This document shows, piece by piece, positions 12,837-22,240 of a stretch of DNA of 64,000 nt. The position numbers and the translations under genes are program-made. The stretch is from Ophioderma brevispina (Eukaryota; Echinodermata; Ophiuroidea; Amphilepidida; Ophiodermatidae). The stretch covers positions 17,646 through 81,645 of the forward strand of contig JAMKCH010010252.1 in assembly GCA_023653785.1 (NCBI GenBank), written 5' to 3'. Positions within the stretch are counted from its first letter, which is position 1. Every line of letters begins with the position of its first letter. The notes under the pieces were generated by a model. That model was not told the DNA's origin. It made no database searches and saw nothing but the letters and a program-made list of their open reading frames with translations.

Positions 12837-13725
12837 GCTAGCGCGGTCTGGTCTGCCTTTTTCCCTTGGGATTTTGGCGGCTGCAGACATCCGGTATAGC
12901 AGCCTCGATTGCTCCAAGCGTGCTAGTCGGCCGCCACCCTCGGGGGGCTTGCCTGGCTAGCATCGGCCGGCGCTGGCCGGTCGCCTGATATTTAGGCTCG
13001 CAGTTGCTTTATTGGTGCAGGCTAGCGTGGTTCACTCTGCCTCTCCCTGTGGGATTGGCGGCTGCAGTCCGTCCGTTAGCGGTGTTTTGGCAATGGTGAC
13101 GCCCGGATTTTCTCTTCCCTCGGAAACCGATCCATCGGCCAGTACCCGACACCACCCGGCGCTCGTTTGTTAGGGGATCCGGACCTGCGACCTGCCGTCG
13201 CTGCCTTTGTTCCCCATTCTCCCGGTCCTTGCTTGATCGTCCAGCCCTGAGGTGGTTTTCCCCTCCTCGTGCGGCGCCCCGTTACGGGCGCCGCGGGTGT
13301 CGGTTATACTCACTGCTCCTCACTCGGCTCCTCGTATGGCTGCCTCTACCATGCGGTGCAATCTGCCACGTGCTGCATTCTTCACCAGGCCTTCACGGGC
13401 AAGGTGGGGCGCGCAGCGCTTCTCCAGGTGGTCCCCCCCTCTCCACTTCGGGTTACCGTGCCGGTTATACTGGTGCGGTTCGACCAGCACTGGTTCCCGC
13501 TACGGTTTCATACCGTTTCGGCACACACACCCTCATGTTAGCCTGCTAGCCCCTGCGTTGGTATCTGGTCTCATTGCAGTTGCATGCTTAATCACACCAG
13601 GCCTTCACTGTCTAAGGTGGGGCCGCAGCGTTTCGCCAGGTTGGTCCCCGTTCACGCGGGGTTCCGTGTGAGGTTACTGGTGGCGGATTGTCCTGCGCTA
13701 GTTCCCGCTACGGTTTCGCCTTACG
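12837..13725 (+). repeat. Degenerate tandem repeats at the left end of the block
   Basis: GCTAGCG...TCTGCC...TCCC(T)TG(T)GGGATT..GGCGGCTGCAG occurs at 12837 and again at 13021, 184 bp apart. CACCAGGCCTTCAC...AAGGTGGGG...GCAGCG...CCAGG..GGTCCCC...GTTCCCGCTACGGTTTC occurs near 13384 and again near 13595, about 210 bp apart. A weaker third copy may precede it near 13240. This suggests the block grew by tandem duplication and then diverged. Confidence 0.6.
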
Positions 13726-14090
13726 GACCCCCCGCCACCCCCATTTGTGTTTTCCCTTCCTCCTCCTCCTCTTCTCCCTCGTTATTTTCCCATCCTTTGC
13801 TTTCCTTCTTTTTCTCTTTTCCTTTCCTTCCTCATTCCCAATCATACATCATTTTCTCGCTTCGTTCTGCCTTGAGGGTCTTAGCCTCTTTCTTCTACTT
13901 GCCTCATCCTTCGCGTTTTTTTACCCTCTTTGCTCACGTTCCTTGCAATCATGGTTTGCTTTTCTCCCCGCCTTCGGGCCGGAGTACTCCTCCCTTTAAT
14001 AGCGTCTCACCTCTCGGAGGTGATCGGCGTGGGTTATGTTCACACTCATCCTCTTGGGGCGCGCCTTCCTTCCCAATGTGCGCTGCATGT

Positions 14091-15561
14091 AGCCTTTTAT
14101 CAAGGGCTTTGATTATTATTATTTTTATATTCATTTGTGTGAGTCCGCCCCCTCTGGACCCGCTCAAAGTTCAGTCGTAATCAAGCCGTTTCCGCAAATA
14201 TTTCCTTTCTTCCTTTCTTTGTTACTCATTGTTTTTCCGGGATATTTCTTCCGAAACTATATAGCGATCGCTGATTGGTCAATGAATGTCAATCGTTCGC
14301 TTAAAATAGGTCATAGAAATTACGAGTTTATTGGAACTGATTCAAGAACATTCAATAATTGGGTTTTGGGGGTACCGATTCAAACAAAGCGAATAACGGG
14401 GCGAATAGCGCCAGGATCCCCATATGCAAGCCTTACAGCTAGCTTGGGAATGTAAAATGGGGTAAAATGGCGAACATCTTTGCTGGTGTGAAACGGCACG
14501 TGACAATCAATGGTGGAATTAATTACCTGAACGTTTTGTCAGTGTCAAACTGTGTGACTGTTGGATCCCGCGTTGTCATGGTGTAGGATTATTCCAGCTC
14601 GCTACAAACCAACACGCGAACGTTACGGTACTCTGTGCTGAATATGACTATCATGAGGGGGGTATTTGAAGCAACGGCTACGTGTACTGATGTGTTCGCT
14701 TACTATAATGTGAAATTTTACAGCATCTGTAGTGAACGGATTTTGTATTTTACACGTAGTTTCAATGCAATCATTCAGCCATGGTTCGGCCGAAAGTATT
14801 AGAAGCCTTAAATTGTGCAGTAATAGTTGCCTGTCAAGACATGGTAAGTTCCCGAGGTAAGACTAGGATGTGCGTGTGTCCCCTAATTCCGCGTGAAATT
14901 TGTGAACTGGACTTCATTTTTGCTTGAATTTTGATGTTTTTCGCCACACGATCCATTGCGTGGCATGGTTTGATACGCGGGTCGGATTCATCATTTCAAT
15001 TTACTTTCCAAATCACTTTCCATGACAGGTCTGTGGACTGGTCACTCTGCAAGTACAAATATATTTTGATAAATGCCTGACGTATGCCCTAGTCTAGTCT
15101 CATATTCATCAGTGTGTTTTGTGCAGGGGGGTGGGAATACTTCACTAGACCTTTTACTTGGGACTTTTATTTCTGCAGAGCTGGGCTACAACTAGCCCAT
15201 CTGCCATGGACATCCACATACCTACGACTCCACTCGCACTCGCCAGCTGTCAAGAACTTTGTCGATTTTGCTTTGCTAATTTATGCGTAATTAGGCCGTG
15301 CAAAAATCGATAATATGGGTCAATTTTGAAGGGCGACGTCATCGATATATTGGCAAGTATATGAAAACGTTGTCATCGAGGAAATTTGGGCGTGCTACGA
15401 TGACGACTTACTTTGATTGACACAGTATGCTTGCACGGGAAATACCAATTTGCGCAAGACGCCTCGCTCCGCTCGGCCTCACGCCGTCGGCGGTCGGACA
15501 TCGCCTTCGGCTCGCTCGCGGTTGGTGGATAAAATGCGAGGCGTCTTTGACAAAGAAATAA
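14091..15561 (-). mobile_element. 1.4-kb nonautonomous DNA element A, copy 2
   Basis: This is the inverted homologue of 1679-3032, at 1471 bp, and it interrupts the A-depleted block. GCTGCATGT occurs at both borders (14082-14090 and 15562-15570) and I read it as a 9-bp target-site duplication. The ends (CTTTTATCAAGGGC and, inverted, CTTTGTCAAAGAC) form an imperfect terminal inverted repeat. Its base composition is ordinary, unlike the DNA on both sides. No transposase frame is seen. The superfamily is uncertain; an 8-9 bp duplication would fit hAT-like or MULE-like elements. Confidence 0.8.
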
Positions 15562-18500
15562 GCTGCATGTGGCAGTTTTATCCGCCGTCGTTGGGGTGGA
15601 TTTCCGGGCTTAACCACAGCGAATGGTACCTCTTACGGGGGCTGTTGCTGGGGTGTTGTTGGTCCGCCTTCCCTGGTTGTGGTTGCCTTTCAACTCACGG
15701 CGCCGCGGCCTGTCTCCCGTGCGGGGATGTTGCGCCGGCTCTTGGCTATCGGGCATCCCCTCGGGGGATGCTTGTGCTATAGGTCTCTGTGGTTCTCTCG
15801 GGTCAACCAAGTCTGGGGCTTCACCCTGGCTGGCTTGTTGACCTGCCTTGGGTGGGAGCCCTCTCAGCCTTGTGTTGTTTTTTTCCCCCCGGGGTTACGC
15901 GGCTATTCTCCGACGTTGCTCTAGCTTCTCAGCATGCAGGGTCCCCTACTGGGGTGCTCCTGCCCTGCCGTTGGCTGGCCTGGCCGCCTCGGCCTGGGGC
16001 GCATCCTGCCGTGATATAGCTTGCAGCTTCGTTCGGGGCCCAGACCTTGCATTGTGCACCTGCTACGGCTTCGCTGGGGTGTGCTTTCGCTGTCGGGCTC
16101 CCTTGGAGCTTGGGTAGCCTTGGGCATGTCTGCTACCCTCCCAGGGGGCTTTTCAGCTCTGGGTCGCCGGCGCTTCCGTCGCCGCCTCTAATGGCGTTCT
16201 GCTATTGCTGCCATGGTACCTAGCTCCTTGTGGTGCTAGTCCGGGCACGTTCCGTGTGCACATCGGGGACTTGAGGACGTGGTGTCCTCTGCCATTGGCG
16301 CTGGGCCATTTAGGCCCTGGCTGTCCTGGCTAGTAGGATATGCTCCTGTTAGGCTTAATGCTACCTAGCCTGGTCGCTGTCTCCCTTGGGGAACTTGGAC
16401 TCAGGCTATAGATGCCCAGCTTCGCTGCTCCCCTCCTGGGGGATCAGCTGGGCCTAGGCGCCGCTTCCGAGGTGGGCCTAGTGACAGTTGCGTCTGGGCG
16501 TTAGTCTCTGTTCCCCCTTGGAGTCTAGACCATGTATCAAGCTTCGGCATGTTACTGGTCTTTGGGTCTTAGCCCCCGACTTCCTTGGGAGGTCGTGCCT
16601 TAGCCTTGGCGGTCTTTTGACTTTCGCCTTGGCCAGGCCTTGGGCCTGTCATCGCCTAGGCTTTGCTACTCGACCATGACCCTTCATCTCCATTCGGGGT
16701 AGCTCGGCCATAGCTGGCCCTGGTTCTTTCCCCGCAGCTTGACTGGGAATTGTTGGGCCTAGCCTGGTCTAGGGCTGATGCCGTGCTGCTTGGTGTATTA
16801 CCTTTGCCCCCTTCGGGGTTTTTGTGGCCTGTGCCTATGCCGGTCTGGCGTGGCCCCTCCCAGGGCTCACTGGGACGGCCTAGGCCTGGGGTAAGGGGCT
16901 TTATGTCCTTCTCCCTTGACCTTACCACCCCCGTACGGGTGGTACCTGATCATCGCGCCCTGGCTGTTCTCCCTTCCCCTTCTGTCCTCACTCTGTGCGG
17001 GAGCGAGACCTCGGCTTACATGCCAGCTGGTGCCCTCTGGGCCTAACCTGCTCTGGCCGGTTCTCGGGCTTTGGTTATTGAGTCTTGACGCTGATGCTAG
17101 GGTTTCCCCCATTGGGGCTTGGCTCCCACCCGGGGGATGCACTCGCCCCCTCTGGGCTCGGTTTGTCCTGGCGCGATGGTGTTTGGCTTCTGTTGTTGTC
17201 TAACCTTACCTGTGCATCCAAGGCCTTACTCCTCGCCCCATGGGGCTAGCCCTTGAGGTCTTTCGACTTGTGCCTGGACACTGCCCACTGTGGGGTCGTT
17301 TTTTGTCTTCTTGACCGTGGTTCCCTTCTCCCGTTGCTCGGGAGTTAGGGGCTGGCTTTGACAGTTCTCGCAAATTCCTTTGTGGCACTCTCGGCTGGAC
17401 TTAGCCTGGTCCGCTCTGTTCCCTTGGGGGGGACCTGGACAAAGGTTGTGGGTCGCCTGACAGTGCCCCTCTTTGGGGCCCGTTGTATGGGCTTAGCGTC
17501 AGGCTTCCGGCCTAGCTTAGCGTCGGGCCTAGCGTTGGCTCGTCCGGGCCTTAGCGCGGGGTTCCCGGCTTCAGGTCCGGGGTTGTGGCATCCCGATTAG
17601 TCGGGGTCTTGTCTGTCTTAGGGGGTTCTCCCCCTCCAGCGGTTTTCAGGCATCCGTTGTCGATCTCTTCACTTGCAGGTTTTTCTTTGCCTTGCCTTCT
17701 GTCTCAACGTGCTGCTAGTGGGAATCACCGTGACGGGTGGTATCCCTTGTTGGTGTTCTCAGAACTAACCTTCACTGGCGGCTTCTCAGTTGTTATTGGC
17801 AGTTGGCATGGTCCTGTCTTCACCACCGTGTGCGATTGGATCTTGTGCTTTTTCCCCTCAGTACCCTCGGGGTTTACTGGGGGCACGTTCGGTTGCTCTG
17901 GCTCCTGCTTTACGACAAGGGAGCCATTCAGGGACCCACACGGGGGGGGATTACTACCCCCGTCGTTTTCCATTCCGATGGGATTTTATCCCTCTTGTCT
18001 GTGACCTGATATTAAGGCGGTTGGGAGCTCTCGCTCCCGGGTGGGAATGTCTCTGGGGGGTACGGTAAACCCCGCTTGGAGTCATTCTTCCATGTCTGGA
18101 GTCTCGAGTTTGGTTGACGAGTTGATTACTTCCTTTTTCTCAGGCGTTGGTGATCCTTATTGTACTCGCCCCATGCGGATGGCACCTCTCCGGTGGCTCT
18201 CTACACTTTCTTCTCTGGGACAAGATGTTGTGTCGAAGCCGCTGTGCTGTCCGAGGAACCTCTTCTTTTGGTGGCATCACTTTGCCAGTAGCCGGAGTTC
18301 GGTTACGCGGCTTCTTGTTGCCTCCTCGATACCGATTTGTCGGTTCAGTCAGAAGTTCCTAATGTTAGGTTCATTATGTCCTTCTACGACTTTGTCACCT
18401 ACTTTCTGCTGACAGTCGCCAAATGGTTCGGCTTCTGATCGGGCTTCCCCGACCAGTTAGTGAGCTCTCGGATCGGGTCGCTATCGGGGCTCGACTCGCT

Positions 18501-19819
18501 TGTTTCTGACAGAGGCTACCTCTGGGTCTCCCTCTGGTAGATTCTCGGTGGTTCCACTTTGTCTACCTTTCGGCTCAGGATTGACTCTGGCCCGATTCTG
18601 GGGGGGGGAGATGCTAGTTTATTATTAATCTAGCCCTTGACGGCTCTTCGGTTGCCCGGTTCAGGTGCCGCGGCTCCCGGTATTGCGGAGGTTGGCCTCG
18701 TTCTTTCCTCGGTGGTTCTGTTTACCTCCGAGTCGAGGCCCTGCAAATGTCCCTCCATCTCCTGGGTTGTGATAGTCTGAGTGGGACTTTTCGCTTATCT
18801 TTGAGGCTTTGTTAGCTGGCTCCCTCCGATCCGTCCGTTGTTTGGATCTTCGGTCGACTAGCTCAGCCTACCACAGCTAGGTTGTTCGGTTCGCCTTTCC
18901 GTGACGTTGGTTCGTTCCATTGACTCCTGCAAGGCATCCGTTTCTGACCCGAAACCTAGTTCCCTCATGGGATTCGAGTCCTAATCGTCGGCCGAATTTC
19001 CTTGGCAGAGCCCCCAATCACTACTATTGGGTGCGGCGTCGCCTAAAAGCCCTCCGCCTTTCGGGTTTTCCCTTTCCCGGCTGATTACTCCGGAGATTTC
19101 CTTCTCCTTGTTAAAGCTTTCTTCTTCTAGGTCAGGGGTGGACTTTTCTCTCAGCCCTCCACGGGGCTGGGCCTTTTAGCATTCATTCAGTGGGAGTCCC
19201 TCAAACCTTTATCTCCCCCGTCCTCTTCTCCTCTCCCGTGGGTTCCTCTGTGGTTGTCTGATCGGACCCCCTCTCTAGGGGCCCGCGCCTCCGTTTTTTT
19301 GGGTTAGCTTCTTTGTTGCCGCCCGCGGCTCTGGTTCCTTCCCTGATCCTCAGTTTTTCGCAGGCGTAGGCCCTTGGTTCTTCGCACTTTGCCGCGGGGT
19401 GCTGCTTTCGGGTCCTGTCCAGGGCCTACGTCGCACTCCAGTCTCTTCAGAGCTCGTCCCTTCCTCTCGCCGATTCCTTAGGCTTGGGTTTCCTCTGCGG
19501 TATTCTCGCTCTGCCTCCTCAAAAAAAAAACTTTTGGCCAGGTCCTTTAAAACCATTATTAGTCTAAGGTCCGATTACTCACCCTGGTGTACTCCACTGT
19601 CCAGGTGCGTTGTATTGCCTTTCCTGACCTTTTGTTTAGGAATCTAGATTCATGTGTTTTTTCGACTCTGGCATTTTTGGTCTACCTTGGACTGCAAATA
19701 CCTATGGCTGCATCTCGCTCTCCAAATATCATGTTCCCATTGTCCCATTCCACACCACACCATTTCACCACCTCCGACGAGTGAAGTCAGCTGGATTGAT
19801 TGAAAAATATTCCTTCACC

Positions 19820-20225
19820 GTGGGTTAATGCATATATTTCAGTCAAACAATTGGTGTAAAGGAATCAGTTCAGTGGTATGATTTTTATTCAAAAACACAT
19901 TATGTTTTTATAAATCATTTTAACTCGAAGCCTGATTTCCTTTCCAAGTTTGACTTTCCCTCTTCCAGACCCGCCCCACAGCATGATATGTGCATGCGTC
20001 CGTGTGGGCTCTGAGCCAACGGATTGAGGGAGAGTAATGGCTGACAGTGTGTGACCTTGGGTCACTGGTTATACCATTTTCTCTTTTAGGGTGCTAAATA
20101 GGTATTTTGGGGCATTCCACTTTCTCAAAGGGAAATGCATATGTTCAGTCAACATTGGAAAGGAAAAAACAGGCTTCAGTTAAATGATTTTAAAAACAAA
20201 TGGGTTTTTTTTTGAATAAATTATC
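19820..20225. mobile_element. Foldback element abutting integrin exon 2
   Basis: The left arm (about 19880-19958: TTTTTATTCAAAAACAC, AAATCATTTTAACT, AAGCCTGATTTCCTTTCCAA) is the inverted counterpart of the right arm (about 20138-20225: TTGGAAAGG, ACAGGCTTCAGTTAAATGATTT, TTTGAATAAA). The interior (19965-20130) and right arm also match 11560-11800 in inverted orientation. A partial extra copy lies at 19820-19885. The right end stops about 14 nt before the exon acceptor at 20239. Confidence 0.7.
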
Positions 20226-20239
20226 CTCTGTCTTGGTAG

Positions 20240-20428
20240 GTATACAAGACAAACGCTGGCGCCAGGCGTAGTAGCGGATCACTAGTGACAATCTACTTTC
20301 CCTATGAGGTTGAAAATGGCAAGTGGCTGCTTTATATGATGGAGGAACCAGTGGTAGAAAACCACTTCAAGAATGAATGGGGCTACTGTGAGTGGGAACC
20401 AGGCACTGTCAACCCACTTGGTATAAAG
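20240..20428 (+). CDS. Integrin alpha exon 2 (calf-2 domain)
   Basis: This is a 189-nt exon (63 codons, phase 0 at both ends) between TATCCTCTGTCTTGGTAG and the donor AAG|GTAGGT. The frame contains SLVTIYFPYEVENGKWLLY and ends TVNPLGIK. These are hallmarks of the integrin alpha calf-2 domain: the WPYE/FPYE...GKWLLY strand pair is typical of alpha3/6/7 chains, and NPL.IK resembles INPLRIK of alphaV. The region between contains one Cys (WGYCEWEPG). The domain is extracellular, close to the membrane, and carries no ligand site. It joins the exon at 1131 upstream and the exon at 23548 downstream in phase. The frame is intact. Confidence 0.93.
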
Positions 20429-20625
20429 GTAGGTGTAGACTCTCACTAGGGACAGTTCGTCATGTGAGTGCAAGAAGGTCGTAAGTGATACATCTGTGAG
20501 CTGCCATGTATTAAGATGACTCTTAATTTATCTTTCCTGGAGTCAGTGGCCCCTAGCCCTTACACGCTCAAACACTAATATAACTCAATGAGCTGAGTGG
20601 GGAAAATGCACTAAGTCCAAGAAGA

Positions 20626-20643
20626 TGCGATGACGTCATCGCA
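20626..20643. promoter_or_regulatory. Perfect 18-bp palindrome with a CRE core
   Basis: TGCGATGACGTCATCGCA is a perfect palindrome centred on TGACGTCA, the consensus CREB/ATF site. It lies about 200 bp into intron 2. It could be an intronic enhancer site or only part of the tRNA-like repeat that starts just after it. There is no functional evidence. Confidence 0.35.
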
Positions 20644-20649
20644 CCAACA

Positions 20650-20830
20650 CTCATATGGGCACGAAATCGCTGGCCGGGCCAGCGACTCCCTTGTGGCTTG
20701 CCATGCCTGGTCATATGGAATGGTGGGCCGGAGGCCCCGGGTTCGAATCCCGCCAGGGCCCTTCAGGTTTCTTTAGTTTCTATCCCTTTACCCCTTTCCT
20801 TCCTCTCTGGAGATAGGCTAGAAACCAAAA
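20650..20830 (+). repeat. tRNA-derived SINE fragment
   Basis: GGCCCCGGGTTCGAATCCCG near 20735-20754 is a B-box/T-arm like that of a tRNA, and GTGGCTTGCCATGCCTGG about 45 bp upstream could be a decayed A-box. The acceptor stem does not pair well (GGGCC with GGCCC only), so this is not a functional tRNA gene. A pyrimidine-rich tail follows. Confidence 0.45.
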
Positions 20831-21639
20831 GGCAGTTAGGGTTAGAATGACACAGTCACCTGAAGAACCATTTCATGAGCCACTAACTAAGACTTGGCAT
20901 AAAAACATGTTTGGAAGGAATTTCTAACAAATGTCAGCTATTGCACTTAAACCTACTTGCACTCACAAGAAGAGTTGGTGAATACCCAAGTTTAAAGGGT
21001 TTTAATGGGGTTGGAGAGCATCTTTGATCACTTATTTTAAGAACACTAAGAGTAGCACACAGCTCTTTGAAAGTCAAATTTATTATGACAAAACCAGAAA
21101 AAAACAAAAATATCAATGGCGACAGTTTTGACAACTGATTTGGATTATTTAGTCCACTGACTACATCCTGTGTAAATTTAATGAAATTTTATTTCGGGCA
21201 ATATGATCGTTCTTAAAAATCTAGTTTTATGTTTACACATCTTTTTATGGAGAATGGGCATATAGAGGGCGCTATAATATACAATTCATGACCTTTGTAG
21301 GCCTATATGGCAAGATTCTCGCAACAGATGTTTCTGATTTTTGCAGAGATAAAAGCTCTTGTAAGCCCCTACTTTATAAGTTGTCAAAATTTGTCACCGC
21401 TGCTCTGAGTTCTAAAAATAAAAGAGACAATTGTATGGAGTCAAACAGCTGTGAGCACTGATATCAAGACTCTACCACATGAGGCAGGTTTTTGTCTGAA
21501 CAATAGACTCTATTTGAATCCTGTACATCTTTGAACGATCATGGCACACAATCAAAATTATGACATGACTAACAGCTGCATCAATCAACACTGTAAGAAA
21601 GAAGTAGAATATCTCTGGTAAAAGAAAGCGGTCATTTAT

Positions 21640-21795
21640 ATAATATTGGATGGCTGAGGTTGATAACAGAAAATATCGCCCGAGCCTAGATCAAATATCG
21701 GGCGAGTCGAAGACGAGCCTGATATTTTCTTGGCGAGGGGCGATATTTTCTGTTATCAGCCGAAAAAACCATCCAATATTATTATTATTATGCAT
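21640..21795. mobile_element. Foldback element of the ATTGGATGG family (short copy)
   Basis: ATAATATTGGATGGCTGA at the left is mirrored by CCATCCAATATTATTATT at the right. Inner arms (AACAGAAAATATCGCCC and GGGCGATATTTTCTGTT) pair around a CGGGCGAGTCGAAGACGAG centre. It belongs to the same family as the longer copy at 21838-22240. Confidence 0.75.
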
Positions 21796-21837
21796 GAAGA
21801 AGCTGATTTGACCAAAATAGTTTTAAAATTGCTTCAA

Positions 21838-22240
21838 AACTAATAAAAACAGAGTATTTGCTTGATGAGTTGCATGACCGAATGCCCGATATATTTGCGT
21901 ATTGTGCAGTGTTGGGCGGTGCGCGCTAATCGCACTGTGGTATTGCACCACAGATGCATAATAATATATAATATTGGATGGCTCTGAGGGTGATATGAGA
22001 ATATACCGCACGAATCATGAAAATATCGAACAAGCCGAAGGCGAGTTCGATATTTTCTTGACAAGTGCGGTATATTCTCATATCACCCGAAGAAAAAAGC
22101 CATCCAATGTTATATATTATTATGCATCTGTGGTGCAATACCACAGTGCGATTAGCGCGCACCGCCCAACACTGCACAATACGCAAATATATCGGGCATT
22201 CGGTCATGCAACTCGTCAAGCAAATACTCTGTTTTTATTG
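21838..22240. mobile_element. Nearly perfect 400-bp foldback element
   Basis: The left half (AATAAAAACAGAGTATTTGC, CCGAATGCCCGATATATTTG, CGGTGCGCGCTAATCGCAC, TATAATATTGGATGGC, GATATGAGAATATACCGCAC) is mirrored almost base for base in the right half, leaving a small centre around GCCGAAGGCGAG. Only a few mismatches separate the arms, which suggests a young copy. A transcript through it would form a hairpin with arms of about 190 bp. It encodes nothing; open frames of 62-114 codons across it are palindrome artefacts. Confidence 0.85.

Larger units (their letters stand above)
12240..19560. other. A-depleted, GC-rich, hairpin-studded block (about 7.3 kb)
   Basis: Composition changes abruptly at both ends from AT-rich to GC-rich. 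The + strand has almost no A while G and C stay balanced; I counted 4 A, 19 T, 19 G and 18 C in 16081-16140. Short self-complementary words such as GCCCCATGGGGC (17235-17246) recur throughout. Stops are rare on both strands for compositional reasons, yet no frame exceeds 198 codons and none shows a known domain, so I read it as noncoding. Degenerate tandem units of about 184 and 210 bp are visible at its left end. Element A copy 2 (14091-15561), which has normal composition, is a later insertion. Related inverted repeats lie outside both ends. The nature of the block is unknown to me; it could be a fossil giant element or a decayed satellite. Confidence 0.75.
1214..20239 (+). other. Integrin intron 1, about 19 kb, transposon-filled
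   Basis: The intron opens with GTAGGTGTG and closes with CCTCTGTCTTGGTAG. It contains two inverted copies of a 1.4-kb element, smaller MITE-like inverted repeats, a minus-strand SINE, a 31-G run and the A-depleted GC-rich block, all listed separately. The stretches between them (about 3500-7500, 7730-8520, 8770-9640, 10080-11240 and 11800-12240) are AT-rich and show no exon, tRNA or recognisable transposase. A short tandem TGTAACACT repeat sits near 6516-6545. Confidence 0.7.

Noticed and set aside
1679..15561. Element A as an LTR pair flanking a 11-kb retroelement
   Set aside because: The copies are inverted, not direct; copy 2 has its own target duplication and there is no pol between them.
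12258..19556. Many 60-198 codon frames on both strands in the GC-rich block
   Set aside because: A-depletion removes stop codons on both strands. The frames overlap, show no domain and are interrupted by an inserted transposon.
12240..19560. rDNA, CpG-island promoter or NUMT explanation for the GC-rich block
   Set aside because: No conserved rRNA segments or mitochondrial genes are seen, and the extreme lack of A is unlike a CpG island.
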